A DNA stretch of 64,000 nucleotides. Origin: Streptomyces sp. HM190. GTDB lineage: Bacteria > Actinomycetota > Actinomycetes > Streptomycetales > Streptomycetaceae. This document shows positions 1 to 8,643 of the stretch, piece after piece. The notes below the pieces were generated by a model, which made no database searches, was not told where the DNA came from, and was given only the letters and a program-made list of their open reading frames with translations. The position numbers were made by a program, and so were the translations under genes. Position 1 is the stretch's first letter, and every line of letters begins with the position of its first letter. Location of the stretch: contig NZ_CP047318.1 in NCBI RefSeq assembly GCF_009857135.1, positions 1,488,001 to 1,552,000 of the forward strand, written 5' to 3'.

Positions 1-3
1 GCT

Positions 4-183
4 ATGGCCATGACCAACAGCCTTCCCCTACAGGTCCTTCCCCGTGCCGAGCCCCTGAACTGCGCAGACCCGTACTTCTGTTGTCTCCTTCCGGCGTACG
101 GCGCAAACAGCCCGGGTATCACCAAACGGGCAGAAGACGGGGCGTCAGCCGCACCGGGCGAACGAGGAGTTGAGTACGCATGA
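4..183 (+). CDS. Possible small Cys-containing ORF upstream of the exonuclease
   Basis: An open frame from ATG at 4 encodes 59 residues and stops at TGA 181-183, sharing ATGA with the next gene's start, which would allow translational coupling. The middle of the peptide reads LNCADPYFCCLLPAYG, with three cysteines in nine residues. The first 38 or so codons have moderately G/C-rich third positions; the last 20 do not, so the 3' part looks less like a real gene. Upstream sequence lies outside the window, so neither the ribosome site nor the true start can be seen. I do not recognise a family. It may be chance. Confidence 0.3.
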   Translation: MAMTNSLPLQVLPRAEPLNCADPYFCCLLPAYGANSPGITKRAEDGASAAPGERGVEYA

Positions 184-905
184 CGTGTTGGTACGAGGGG
201 CCCTTGGCGGCGTTCGACACGGAGACCACGGGTGTGGACGTCGAGACCGACCGGATCGTGTCGGCCGCCGTCGTCGTCCAGGACGCGCCCGGCACCCGCC
301 CGCGGGTGACCCGGTGGCTGGTGAATCCGGGGGTGCCGGTGCCGCCCGGGGCGACGGCGGTGCACGGGCTGACGGACGAGCGGTTGCAGCGCGAGGGGCG
401 CTGGCCGTCACCGGTGATGGAGGAGATAGCCAGGGTGCTGGCCGAGCAGGCGTCACGCGGCCGGCCGCTGGTGGTGATGAACGCGCCGTTCGATCTGACG
501 CTGCTGGACCGGGAGTTGAGGCGGCACCGCGCCTCGTCGCTCGACCAGTGGTTCGAGACGACGCCGCTGCGGGTGCTCGACCCCCGCGTCCTCGACAAGC
601 ACCTGGACCGCTACCGCAAGGGCCGCCGCACGCTGACCGATCTGTGCGCGCACTACGAGGTCGTACTGGACGGCGCGCACGACGCGGCGGCCGACGCGCA
701 GGCGGCGATGGACGTCGTACGGGCCGTGGGGCGCCGTTTCGCCACCCGGCTGGCCCGCCTCTCCCCCGCCGAGCTGCACACGTTGCAGGCGGTGTGGCAC
801 GCGGCGCAGGCACGCGGTCTGCAGGCGTGGTTCGCGCGCAGCGGCTCGGAGGAGGCGGTGGATCCGGCGTGGCCCCTGCGTCCGGGGCTGGCCGCGGCGG
901 CGTGA
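180..905 (+). CDS. DnaQ-like 3'-5' exonuclease (DEDDh)
   Basis: The 241-residue protein has the exonuclease fold of the DNA polymerase III epsilon subunit. Motif I is AFDTETTG with acidic residues D13 and E15, motif II is MNAPFDLTLL with D105, and motif III is H167-D-A-A-A-D172, so all DEDDh metal ligands are present. It should remove 3'-terminal nucleotides from DNA or RNA. It lacks polymerase or helicase domains and is longer than the minimal domain by a C-terminal helical tail rich in Trp and Ala. The ATG at 180 overlaps the preceding small ORF by four bases. A hairpin at 953-983 lies downstream. Its exact role (proofreading, repair or RNA processing) cannot be assigned from sequence. Confidence 0.88.
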   Translation: MTCWYEGPLAAFDTETTGVDVETDRIVSAAVVVQDAPGTRPRVTRWLVNPGVPVPPGATAVHGLTDERLQREGRWPSPVMEEIARVLAEQASRGRPLVVMNAPFDLTLLDRELRRHRASSLDQWFETTPLRVLDPRVLDKHLDRYRKGRRTLTDLCAHYEVVLDGAHDAAADAQAAMDVVRAVGRRFATRLARLSPAELHTLQAVWHAAQARGLQAWFARSGSEEAVDPAWPLRPGLAAAA

Positions 906-952
906 GCGGCAGAAGCAGCGGCGGAGGACGCGCGGGCGTCGCGGCACAGCGA

Positions 953-983
953 AGAACCGGCCCGACTCTGTCGGACCGGTTCT
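953..983 (-). terminator. Hairpin downstream of tRNA-Val(CAC)
   Basis: A 14-bp stem with one mismatch (953-966 against 970-983) and a 3-nt loop lies immediately 3' of the leftward tRNA-Val gene and also follows the rightward exonuclease gene. It is the likely terminator for both. Confidence 0.65.
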
Positions 984-991
984 CTTCCGGG

Positions 992-1063
992 TGGGCGATA
1001 CTGGGTTCGAACCAGTGACCTCTTCGGTGTGAACGAAGCGCTCTCCCACTGAGCTAATCGCCC
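992..1063 (-). tRNA. tRNA-Val (anticodon CAC)
   Basis: The 72-nt leftward gene folds as a full cloverleaf. The acceptor stem is GGGCGAT/ATCGCCC with discriminator A, and the anticodon stem CTTCG/CGAAG encloses loop TTCACAC, giving anticodon CAC for GUG codons. CCA is not encoded. A copy identical over all 72 nt lies at 12005-12076. Confidence 0.96.
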
Positions 1064-1102
1064 GGGAACGCACTGAACAATACAGGTCCCGACGGCTCTG
1101 GT

Positions 1103-1561
1103 TCAAACCGCTCGGCCGTCGGCCGCGAGGTACGCGGCGAGCCCTCGGCGTCCCGCCCGCATCATCAGCGCGTGGTTGGCGCGGAACAGGGGTCGGCAGG
1201 GCACCGCGAGCCGTCTCATGAGGGGCTTGGTGACGTCGACCTCCTGGTCGTAGCGGGCGAGGGTGCCGGTCTTGTCGGCGGTGAGCGTCCAGCGGGCCCA
1301 GCCGTCGAGGTCCCCGCTCATCTCGATCTCCAGGATCCCGGTGGCCGGATCCCGTCGTACCGCGCGTGCGGTGAGGACGAGGTCGTACGGCAGGACCGAG
1401 CGGATGCGGAGCGTGCCGCTGGTGCCGTCGGCCGGGACGACTTCCCGTACCTGGGGCCACCAGCGCGGATAGTCCTCGGCCCGCTGGAGCGCGTCGAACA
1501 CGGCGGCGGTCGGAGTGGGCAGGGCCCAGCGGCTGCGGAAGCGGTAGTGGCACCAGTCCAT
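1103..1561 (-). CDS. SRPBCC / polyketide cyclase-like protein
   Basis: The 152-residue protein resembles the START/Bet v1 (SRPBCC) superfamily, which forms a deep hydrophobic pocket for lipids or polyketides. It begins MDWCHYRFRSRW, followed by the typical helix segment VFDALQRAEDYPRWWPQVREV, then alternating strands through the middle and a long C-terminal amphipathic helix containing FRANHALMMRAGRRGL. No signal peptide or membrane span is seen. Stand-alone proteins of this kind are common in Streptomyces and mostly of unknown ligand. It is transcribed toward tRNA-Val and diverges from the membrane protein at 1679. The family assignment is good, but the substrate is unknown. Confidence 0.82.
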   Translation of the reverse strand: MDWCHYRFRSRWALPTPTAAVFDALQRAEDYPRWWPQVREVVPADGTSGTLRIRSVLPYDLVLTARAVRRDPATGILEIEMSGDLDGWARWTLTADKTGTLARYDQEVDVTKPLMRRLAVPCRPLFRANHALMMRAGRRGLAAYLAADGRAV

Positions 1562-1678
1562 GCCGGGATTGTGCCCGTCGGCGGGCGCCGTACCGGAGAC
1601 GCGGTGGCTGGATCTGAGTACCGCCCTGAGTACGTGCGCTCATGCTGTCGTGGCGCGACGTCGACCACACTGCGGAAC

Positions 1679-4168
1679 ATGACGCATTTTCCGTCCCCGG
1701 CCGAGGAGTTGCGCCTCCTCGACACCGAGCTGCGGCAGCTCGACGCCCGCCGCGCCGTTCTGTTGAACCGCCGCGCCTGGCTGGTCAACGCGCTGTACGC
1801 CCAGGCCGCCGGGCAGTCCCACCCGTCCGCGCGTCCGACGGCCCGGGATCCCGAGGCGACGGCGCCCGGTGTCCAGAACGTGCTGCTGATCCTCGGTGGT
1901 GTCCTGCTGACCGTCGCGGCGCTCGCGTTCACGCTGGTCAGCTGGGGACACCTGGGGATCGCCGGCCGTTCGCTGGTCCTCGGCGGCGTCACCCTCACCG
2001 CCCTCGCCACACCCGTGGCGCTCCTGCGCCGAGGGCTGCGCTCCACCGCGGAGGCGGTGGCCGGCCTCGGCATGGCCCTGACCGTGCTCGACGCGTACGC
2101 CCTGCACGAGGTCGCCCTCCCGGGAACCGACGGTACGGGGTTCGCGGCGGCCGCGTCGGCGGTGCTGGCGGCGACCTGGGCGGCGTACGGCCTGGCCGTG
2201 GGCAGAACGGCCCCGCAGGCCGTCGGCGACTCGCGGGACCGTGCGTCCGCGGGTGATGCCGAGGGCAGCCCTTCCGCGGACGCCGGGGCGGGGCGTGCGC
2301 GTGTCGCCCTGCGTCTGCCCTTGCCCTTCGCCCTGGTCGCCGCGCAACTTCCGCTGCTGCTGTGGGTGTCGGCGCTGGGCGCGGGCGTGGAGACGGTCAC
2401 GGCCGTGGTGCTGGTGACGGCCGCGGCCGACAGCGCGGTCGCGCTCCGGGCGCGGGTGACGCCGGTCCGGGTCGTCGCCCTGGTGGGCGCGTTCGGCTGG
2501 GGTGCCTGGGGTGTTCTGGCGGCAGGCTGGCTCTCGTGGGCCGCCACGGGCCCGGGCTCCGCCGCCCGTGCGGCGGCGCTCCTCGCCCTGGCCGCCGCGA
2601 CCGCGCTGGCCGTCGCCCGGCTGTCCCCGCGGCCGGGCCCGGCTCTCGGTACGGCGCTGACCGGCGGCCTGCTCGCGGTCGCGGCGCTCGGCGGGGTCCT
2701 GCGCGCCGTGCTGCCGGACGTGTGGACGGTGCCCGGCTACCTGCTGTGCGGCGTCGCCCTGTTGGCGGTCGTCCGGACCGGCCTGCCCGACGCGGTACGG
2801 CGTGGTCTCGTCCTGTCCTCCGTGGTGGTCCAGGCCGTCGCCGTGGTCACCGCGCTCCCGGCGGTCGCCGTCACCCTGCTGGGCCCGGTCGGCTGGGTCG
2901 AGCACCTCTGGTCCGGTACGCCGGCCGACGCCCGTGCCGCCGTGACGGTGGGCGCGCCCTGGCCGCCGCTCACCGCGACGGTCCCCCTCGTCCTGACCGT
3001 GGTCGCCGGGGCGTCGGCCCTGGCCGGGCGGACGGCCGCGTGGCGGACCCCCGCCCTGGTCGGCGCACTCGTCCTGGGCTGGGCGACGGCCCTGGTGGTC
3101 CCGGCGGTGCTGGAGATCCCCTACCCGGCCGGGCTGTCGGCCCAGGGAGCCGTGGTGGTGGCCCTGCTGGTGGTGGCAGCGCGGGTGCGGCCCGCGTCCG
3201 GCCCGGGTCTGCGGGTTCCGCTGTCCCTCACCGCCGTCCTGCTGGCCCTCGTCACCTCGGTGCACCTGGCGCTGGCGGCGCTCGCGGCCGAAGCCGCGAC
3301 GCTCACCGTGCTCGCCGGTGCCGCGGCCCTGTTCGCCCTGGCTGCCTGGCGCACCGACCTCGGCCCGCTCACCGCGCCCGCCGCGCTCGTCCACGGCACC
3401 GCCCTGACCTGCGCGGTCGGCGCGTCCGCCGACTGGGAGACGGCGCACACCGCCCTGCTGGTCCTGGTGGTACCGGCCGTGGCCGCCCTGGTCGCGGCGC
3501 GGCTCGGCGCCTCCCCCGCGACCGTTCCGGTCGAGGTGACCGGAGCCGCGGCGGGTCTGGCGGCCATCGCCCTCTCCGTCACCGACGCGCCGATGCTGGC
3601 CCTGACCCTCGCGCTCTGCGGGGTCGTCGCGGCGGGCACCGCCGTCCGCCCGGACCGGCGGAACGTCGGCTACGCGGCGGCAGCGCTCCTGGTGCTGGCG
3701 AGCTGGGTGCGGCTGGCCGCCTGGGAGGTCGGGTCCCCGGAGGCGTACACGCTCCCGGTGACCGTCCTGGCGCTGGCCGTCGGCCTCCTGCGGCGACGCC
3801 GTGACCCGGCGGCCTCGTCCTGGACGGCGTACGGTCCGGGCCTCGCGGCCACCTTCCTGCCGAGCCTCGCGGCGGCCTGGGGCGACGCGCACTGGCTGCG
3901 CCCGCTGCTGCTCGGCACGGCGGCGCTGGCCGTCACCCTCGTCGGGGCCCGCCACCGTCTCCAGGCCCCGCTCCTGCTGGGTGGTGCCACCCTCACGCTG
4001 GTGACCCTGCACGAACTGGCTCCGTACATCGCCCAGGTGGTCGACGCCCTCCCCCGCTGGGCGCCTCCGGCCCTGGCCGGCCTGGTCCTGCTGGCGGCGG
4101 GCGCCACCTACGAGCAGCGCCTGCGCGACGCGCGCCGGGTGCGGGACGTCTTCGGGAAGATGACCTGA
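1679..4168 (+). CDS. Large polytopic membrane protein of unknown function
   Basis: An 829-residue protein starts at ATG 1679 (MTHFPSPAEEL). Longer upstream readings run antisense through the SRPBCC gene and are rejected. Residues 1-50 form a soluble, coiled-coil-like segment (LRLLDTELRQLDARRAVLLNR). From about residue 65 to the C-terminus the sequence is almost entirely Ala/Leu/Val-rich membrane helices, roughly 20 or more, interrupted by an acidic Ser/Gly loop near residues 180-205. Similar N-terminal-coil plus multi-span proteins occur in Streptomyces and are usually annotated only as integral membrane protein. No transporter motif or catalytic residue is visible. The gene converges with the rhamnogalacturonan-lyase-like gene, with a hairpin between them. 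Confidence 0.82.
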   Translation: MTHFPSPAEELRLLDTELRQLDARRAVLLNRRAWLVNALYAQAAGQSHPSARPTARDPEATAPGVQNVLLILGGVLLTVAALAFTLVSWGHLGIAGRSLVLGGVTLTALATPVALLRRGLRSTAEAVAGLGMALTVLDAYALHEVALPGTDGTGFAAAASAVLAATWAAYGLAVGRTAPQAVGDSRDRASAGDAEGSPSADAGAGRARVALRLPLPFALVAAQLPLLLWVSALGAGVETVTAVVLVTAAADSAVALRARVTPVRVVALVGAFGWGAWGVLAAGWLSWAATGPGSAARAAALLALAAATALAVARLSPRPGPALGTALTGGLLAVAALGGVLRAVLPDVWTVPGYLLCGVALLAVVRTGLPDAVRRGLVLSSVVVQAVAVVTALPAVAVTLLGPVGWVEHLWSGTPADARAAVTVGAPWPPLTATVPLVLTVVAGASALAGRTAAWRTPALVGALVLGWATALVVPAVLEIPYPAGLSAQGAVVVALLVVAARVRPASGPGLRVPLSLTAVLLALVTSVHLALAALAAEAATLTVLAGAAALFALAAWRTDLGPLTAPAALVHGTALTCAVGASADWETAHTALLVLVVPAVAALVAARLGASPATVPVEVTGAAAGLAAIALSVTDAPMLALTLALCGVVAAGTAVRPDRRNVGYAAAALLVLASWVRLAAWEVGSPEAYTLPVTVLALAVGLLRRRRDPAASSWTAYGPGLAATFLPSLAAAWGDAHWLRPLLLGTAALAVTLVGARHRLQAPLLLGGATLTLVTLHELAPYIAQVVDALPRWAPPALAGLVLLAAGATYEQRLRDARRVRDVFGKMT

Positions 4169-4179
4169 CGGTCCCCAAG

Positions 4180-4208
4180 TCCCCGCGCCCTCCTCAGGGG
4201 CGCGGGGA
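4180..4208. terminator. Bidirectional hairpin, Streptomyces GCGCGGGGAACTGCGCG-type repeat
   Basis: An 11-bp perfect stem (4180-4190 against 4198-4208) sits between two convergent genes. The arm continues as GGGGCGCGGGGAACTGCGCG, which I recall as a very abundant intergenic palindrome in Streptomyces genomes. It is probably both a dispersed repeat and a terminator. Confidence 0.7.
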
Positions 4209-4279
4209 ACTGCGCGCCCGGCCAGAGCGGACCCGCAGCTCCCCACCTCCGTGACGCCCTCTGTTCCCTCAGCGGAGCG

Positions 4280-7027
4280 TCACGGCATCTTGTCGCCGAC
4301 GAGCGCCAGGTTCTGAATGGCGGCCAGTCCGTACAGCGCGGTCGCGTTGGTGGACACCCACGCGGCCTCGCTGCCGGGGACGAGCCCGGTCGGGCCCTCG
4401 ACCTTCTTCGTGGACCAGTCGGTGGACTCCTTGTAGTCCCAGGTGTCGGCGCTGTTGTAGAACTGCCGCCAGGCGCGGGCGGCGAGTTTGTCGTCGCCCA
4501 ACTGCACGGCCGCGTAGGCGTCCTGCCGCGAGTGCCCCTGGAAGAGCAGCAGCGTCCCGAAGTTGGAGCCGTAGCGGGCGGCCTGCTCGGCCTTCGTGGC
4601 GTTGAAGTAGCGGCAGTAGTCCAGCCATGCCTCCTTGAACTTCGGCATGTCGATCTGGTCGATGAGTTCCGCGCACATCTCGACCAGGCCGAACATCGCC
4701 GACAGGTGCGACACCCCGACGACGGGCTTGTCCGCGACGGCGAACTTCCCCGTGTCCAGGTCGTACAGCCCGGTGCCCTGGACGAAGCCGTTGGGCTGCG
4801 CGGCGATGGTCTCCATGGTCGACAGCACGCGTGCCTTGGCCTTCTCCCACTTGGGGCCGCGCCGCTCCCACTCGGTCAGCCACGCGGAGACCAGGCCCGA
4901 CCAGTCCGTGCCGAAGCCGATCGACAGGGCGTTGCGGTCGGGTGTGTACGGCTCGGTGCGGATCTTGCGGATGGGGTCGAGGACGAGGAACGTCTCGTCG
5001 GAGTCGACGTTGGCGTGCATGAGGTCGCCGACGCGTTCGTCGGCGGTGAGGAAGTAGTAGTAGCGGCGGTAGGTGGTGTTGGCGATGCGCTGCTGCTTGG
5101 CGCTGTCGGCGTAGTGCTGGACGCCGTGCCGGGTGCCGAGACCGGCCCACTTGCCGAGGTGGTAGACGTCGACCTCGCCGGTGTGGCGGGTCATGGCCTC
5201 GGCGAAGCGGAAGATGTCGGCGCGGCCGGATCGCATGTACGCGAACCACAGCCACAGGTCGGGCGAGAGCTCGGAGTTGTCCCAGGCGTAGCCGCCGACG
5301 TCGTAGCACCACTGGTGACGGCTCGGGTCGTAGCTGTGCATGATGTCGCCGTAGTCCCAGAAGCCGTACCAACGGCGCATCTCCACCTGGTCCTTGTAGT
5401 AGGTGAAGAGGAAGTCGAGGTGGTCCTCGATCTTCGCCTTGGCGGCGGTGGAGCGGTCCGGCTGGGAGAACAGCTTGCCGAAGACACCGGCCTTGATGAG
5501 CTGCTTGGGCGGCGCGGCAAGCTGCGGGGGCGTGCGGACCGCCTCCACCTGCCGGGCCATGTCGTCGGCGGCGGGCGTCGACTCGTGGGCCCAGAAAAGG
5601 AGTTCGCTGGTGCGGGCGATGCCGTAGGGGGTGCCGAAGCCGGGCTCGTAGTCCTCGTAGGTGATGTTGAGACCTTCGAGCTGCTCGGGGTAGGTGTCCT
5701 GGCCCATGCCGTCGTGGTAGAAGCGCAGGTCCATGGGCTGCGCCTCGGGGGACCAGAGCCACATGGTGACCTCGGCCTCGTCGGTGTGGGCGTCCCGGAT
5801 GTCGAGCTGCGCGGGGAACTTCTCCCAGAAGTCCCGGAGTCCCACGGCGAATCCCCCGCTCGCCCCGCCGACGTACGCGAAGCCGCTCGCCCGCCGGCCG
5901 CCGCCCGCCGGGATCCAGCCGTGCCCCTTCTTCGTCCGCTTGCGGACGGAGAAGCCGTCGGCGGAGAGCTGGGAGAGCGTGTAGTCGCCCCACTCGGGGA
6001 TGTACTGCAGGCGTGTGGTGACCCGCTGGTCCCAGGTCGACGGGTCCGGCAGCTTCTTCCCCTCGAACTGTGCGGTGCGCACGGCGGAGCCGGGGTCGCG
6101 GCGCAGTCCGGTGACGCCCTTGACGGCCTCGCGGAGCAGACCGGTGCCCTCGCCGCCGATGCGGATGTGCCGGTCGTAGGCGGCGTCGCGCATCGGGACC
6201 TTGAAGCGGACGCCGATGCCGCGGATGAAGTCGCCGCTCGCCTTCCCGGGCTCCTGGGTCCCGTCGAAGGTGATGGTGTGGACCATGCGGAACGATTCAG
6301 CGCCGGCGTAGAAGTAGAGGCGGATCGAGAAGGGCAGCCAGCTGCGGCCGCCCTTGCGGTGCTTGCCGTCGACGCGGACCACGGCGCGGACGGGACCCTC
6401 CTGCTCGACCTCGACCTCGTCGATGACGCTCTCGAAACGCTCGTACTTCACCGTGCCCTGGTCGCCGTCCTCGATCTCGGGCTGGCGCAGCAGGACGAGG
6501 CGGCCGCTGCGGGCGACCTCGGTGGAGCCGCGCAGCACCGACTTGACGAGGGTGGAGCCGCTCTTGCCGATCCTCGCGGTGATGACGCCGGTCGACACGT
6601 CGATCGTGCCGCCGCGCTGGTCGACGGTGACCTTCTTCGCCGGGGCGGCGGGAGTGCCCGCGGTCAGGGTGAGCTTGCCGGAGCCGGCGCCCGCGCCGAC
6701 CGCGTGGGCGGTCCACTTCAGGGAGCCGTCGGGCCAGTAGCCGATGGGCCAGGACTGGACGGGGATGTCCTTGCCGTCCTCGTCCTTCAGGGAGAACGAC
6801 TGTTCCTTCTCGTACGCGCCCTTCGGCCAGGGAACACCCACGGTGGAGCCGGGCGCGGCGCCGAGGCCGCCGTCCTCCAGCCAGTCCAGGGTGACCGGGT
6901 CCGCCTCGGCGGCCTCGGCTCTCGGTGCCGCCTGGGCGGCCGTACTCCCTAGCGCCCAGCTGAACTGCGTGGCGGCTCCGGCGACGGCGGCCGCCTTGAG
7001 CAGGGACCTGCGGTCGATGGGGGACAT
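4280..7027 (-). CDS. Tat-exported exo-rhamnogalacturonan lyase family protein (PcRGLX/YetA-like)
   Basis: The 915-residue protein starts at 7027 with MSPIDRRSLLKAAAVAGAA, a twin-arginine signal ending near AQAAPRAEA, so the mature enzyme is secreted folded. The body has a beta-rich N-terminal region, then conserved-looking blocks GFAYVGGASGGFAVGLRDFW and YEDYEPGFGTPYGIARTSEL, then an alpha-helical C-terminal region (WYGFWDYGDIMHSYD; HTGEVDVYHLGKW). I match these to the PcRGLX/YetA family, exo-acting lyases on unsaturated rhamnogalacturonan ends (PL26). An ABC sugar transporter and a YesL-like DUF624 protein lie immediately upstream on the same strand, as in Bacillus rhamnogalacturonan loci, which supports the call. 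A shorter leftward frame start at 7330 is ignored because the signal peptide fixes the start. The exact substrate is inferred. Confidence 0.78.
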   Translation of the reverse strand: MSPIDRRSLLKAAAVAGAATQFSWALGSTAAQAAPRAEAAEADPVTLDWLEDGGLGAAPGSTVGVPWPKGAYEKEQSFSLKDEDGKDIPVQSWPIGYWPDGSLKWTAHAVGAGAGSGKLTLTAGTPAAPAKKVTVDQRGGTIDVSTGVITARIGKSGSTLVKSVLRGSTEVARSGRLVLLRQPEIEDGDQGTVKYERFESVIDEVEVEQEGPVRAVVRVDGKHRKGGRSWLPFSIRLYFYAGAESFRMVHTITFDGTQEPGKASGDFIRGIGVRFKVPMRDAAYDRHIRIGGEGTGLLREAVKGVTGLRRDPGSAVRTAQFEGKKLPDPSTWDQRVTTRLQYIPEWGDYTLSQLSADGFSVRKRTKKGHGWIPAGGGRRASGFAYVGGASGGFAVGLRDFWEKFPAQLDIRDAHTDEAEVTMWLWSPEAQPMDLRFYHDGMGQDTYPEQLEGLNITYEDYEPGFGTPYGIARTSELLFWAHESTPAADDMARQVEAVRTPPQLAAPPKQLIKAGVFGKLFSQPDRSTAAKAKIEDHLDFLFTYYKDQVEMRRWYGFWDYGDIMHSYDPSRHQWCYDVGGYAWDNSELSPDLWLWFAYMRSGRADIFRFAEAMTRHTGEVDVYHLGKWAGLGTRHGVQHYADSAKQQRIANTTYRRYYYFLTADERVGDLMHANVDSDETFLVLDPIRKIRTEPYTPDRNALSIGFGTDWSGLVSAWLTEWERRGPKWEKAKARVLSTMETIAAQPNGFVQGTGLYDLDTGKFAVADKPVVGVSHLSAMFGLVEMCAELIDQIDMPKFKEAWLDYCRYFNATKAEQAARYGSNFGTLLLFQGHSRQDAYAAVQLGDDKLAARAWRQFYNSADTWDYKESTDWSTKKVEGPTGLVPGSEAAWVSTNATALYGLAAIQNLALVGDKMP

Positions 7028-7133
7028 GGCCTTTCCTTTCCGTACGGGGGTCTTGCGTGCGGGGTGGTCAGGGGCATGACAGAGAGAGGTGCGGCGCCGG
7101 GGGCGCCGACCTGGTGCGAGGCACCGCGGCCGG

Positions 7134-7736
7134 TCAGCGGCGGCGCCGGTACCGCTCCTCCACGGCGAGGGCCGCCGCGGCGACGGCCCCGAGGACCGGA
7201 ACGGCCAGCGGGGCGGTGAACCAGGCGGAGCAGGCGACCACGGCAAGTCCGCCGACGACGAGGAAGGACCCGGCGGGGTCGAGCACCGTCCGGCGCCCGG
7301 CCGCCCCCAGCAGGGCCCGCCAGGCGGCACCGGGCTCCCAGACCGCCGCCGCGCGCAGCATCGTGACGGCGGCGCCGATCAGGGCGAGGACGCCGACGGC
7401 GCCGACCAGCGGCCCGCCCGGGATGCCGGCGCGCACGGCCTGGACGTCGACCCACACCGCCGCGAGCGCGGCCCAGCCGGCGAGCCCGACGAGCCACCCG
7501 CCGCGCAGCGCCGCCCGGAAGTCCACCACGAACTCGCGCAGTCCGCCGCCCACGTGGGCGGTACGGCGGCGGAGATGCCGGGAACCGGCGGCGAACGCCG
7601 CCGGGTACGTCACGAGCGGCAGCGCGGCCACCGCGATCCACACCCCGGCGAGCAGGCACTCGGCGAACAGCGCGAACCGTTCGGCGAGCGGCGACTCCCC
7701 TCGGGGCTTCGCGGTCCCCACCCGGGCCTGGGCCAT
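7134..7736 (-). CDS. DUF624 / YesL-like membrane protein
   Basis: This is a protein of about 200 residues with five or six predicted membrane helices: LFAECLLAGVWIAVAALPLV, then segments near GWLVGLAGWAALAAVWV, VGAVGVLALIGAAVTML and a C-terminal hairpin. Pattern and context match DUF624 (YesL), small membrane proteins that accompany carbohydrate ABC transporters, especially for pectin fragments; their biochemical role is unknown. I favour the ATG at 7736, which has GAGGTG nine bases upstream; a GTG at 7748 in the same frame would add four residues. It lies just 3' of the second permease, so it is almost certainly cotranscribed with the transporter and followed by the lyase. Confidence 0.75.
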   Translation of the reverse strand: MAQARVGTAKPRGESPLAERFALFAECLLAGVWIAVAALPLVTYPAAFAAGSRHLRRRTAHVGGGLREFVVDFRAALRGGWLVGLAGWAALAAVWVDVQAVRAGIPGGPLVGAVGVLALIGAAVTMLRAAAVWEPGAAWRALLGAAGRRTVLDPAGSFLVVGGLAVVACSAWFTAPLAVPVLGAVAAAALAVEERYRRRR

Positions 7737-7749
7737 GATCCGTTTCACC

Positions 7750-8643
7750 TCAGCCCTTCAGGCCGGACGTGGCCATGCCGTCGATGAGATAGCGCTGGAA
7801 GGCGAGGAAGAAGGCGAGCACCGGCAGCAGGGCCACCAGCGACATCGCGATCATGCCTCCGTAGTTGGCCACGGCGTCCTGGTCCACGAACATCTTCAGA
7901 CCGAGCGAGACGGTGTACTTCTCGGGGTCGTTCAGATAGATCAGCGGGCCCATGAAGTCGTTCCAGGCGTTGATGAAGGTGAAGATCGCGCTGGTGATGA
8001 GGGCGGGCCGGGACAGCGGCAGCACGATCGACCAGTAGATCCGGAAGTGCCCGCAGCCGTCGAGCCGGGCGGCCTCGTCGAGTTCGCGGGGCAGGTTCCG
8101 CATGAACTGCACCATCAGGAAGACGAAGAACGCCTCAGTCGCCAGGTACTTCGGCAGCAGCAGCGGAGTGTTGGTGTTGATCATGTCCATGTTGCGGAAC
8201 AGCACGTACTGCGGGATGAGCAGCACGTGGTAAGGCAGCAGGAGCGTGCCGATCATCAGCGTGAACAGCAGGTTCCGGCCCGCGAACTTGATCTTCGCGA
8301 AGGCGTACGCGGTCAGCGAGCAGGACACCAGGATCCCGATCACCGAACCCACCGCGAGCGTGAGCGAGTTCACGAAGAACGTGGAGATGGGGATGTCGGC
8401 GATGCCGTCGGAGAGCCGTGTGTAGTTGGAGATGATCGGGTCGCTCGGGAAGAGGTCCAGGCTGCCGACGATGTCGTCGCTCTTCTTGAACGAGCCCCCC
8501 ACGACCCAGATCACCGGGTAGAGGATCACCGCGAGGATCAGCAGGGACCCGATGTGCCAGGCGAGGGAGCCGGGCAGCCTGCGCCGGAGGGCGCCGCCCT
8601 TCACCGTGGGCGCCGGGGTGATCTCGGTGGCCTGTGCACTCAT
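7750..8643 (-). CDS. Carbohydrate ABC transporter permease (MalG type)
   Basis: The 297-residue inner-membrane protein has six predicted helices. Its cytoplasmic EAA loop, DEAARLDGCGHFRIYWSIVLP, is the docking site for the ATPase and is typical of the second permease (MalG/CUT1 class). The start codon at 8643 overlaps the stop of the upstream permease (TGATG arrangement), so the two are translationally coupled. No ATP-binding subunit is encoded in the operon; Streptomyces CUT1 systems usually share the global ATPase MsiK, encoded elsewhere. The substrate is likely an oligosaccharide from rhamnogalacturonan, judged from the neighbouring lyase. Confidence 0.92.
   Translation of the reverse strand: MSAQATEITPAPTVKGGALRRRLPGSLAWHIGSLLILAVILYPVIWVVGGSFKKSDDIVGSLDLFPSDPIISNYTRLSDGIADIPISTFFVNSLTLAVGSVIGILVSCSLTAYAFAKIKFAGRNLLFTLMIGTLLLPYHVLLIPQYVLFRNMDMINTNTPLLLPKYLATEAFFVFLMVQFMRNLPRELDEAARLDGCGHFRIYWSIVLPLSRPALITSAIFTFINAWNDFMGPLIYLNDPEKYTVSLGLKMFVDQDAVANYGGMIAMSLVALLPVLAFFLAFQRYLIDGMATSGLKG

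Noticed and set aside
1640..4246. An 868-residue - strand frame opposite the large membrane protein gene.
   Set aside because: Arg/Gln/Gly-rich antisense frame of the kind produced by high third-position G/C; no motifs.
4532..6952. An 806-residue + strand frame opposite the rhamnogalacturonan-lyase-like gene.
   Set aside because: Antisense shadow; composition dominated by Gly/Val/Ala/Asp with no domain, while the - strand has a Tat signal and family motifs.
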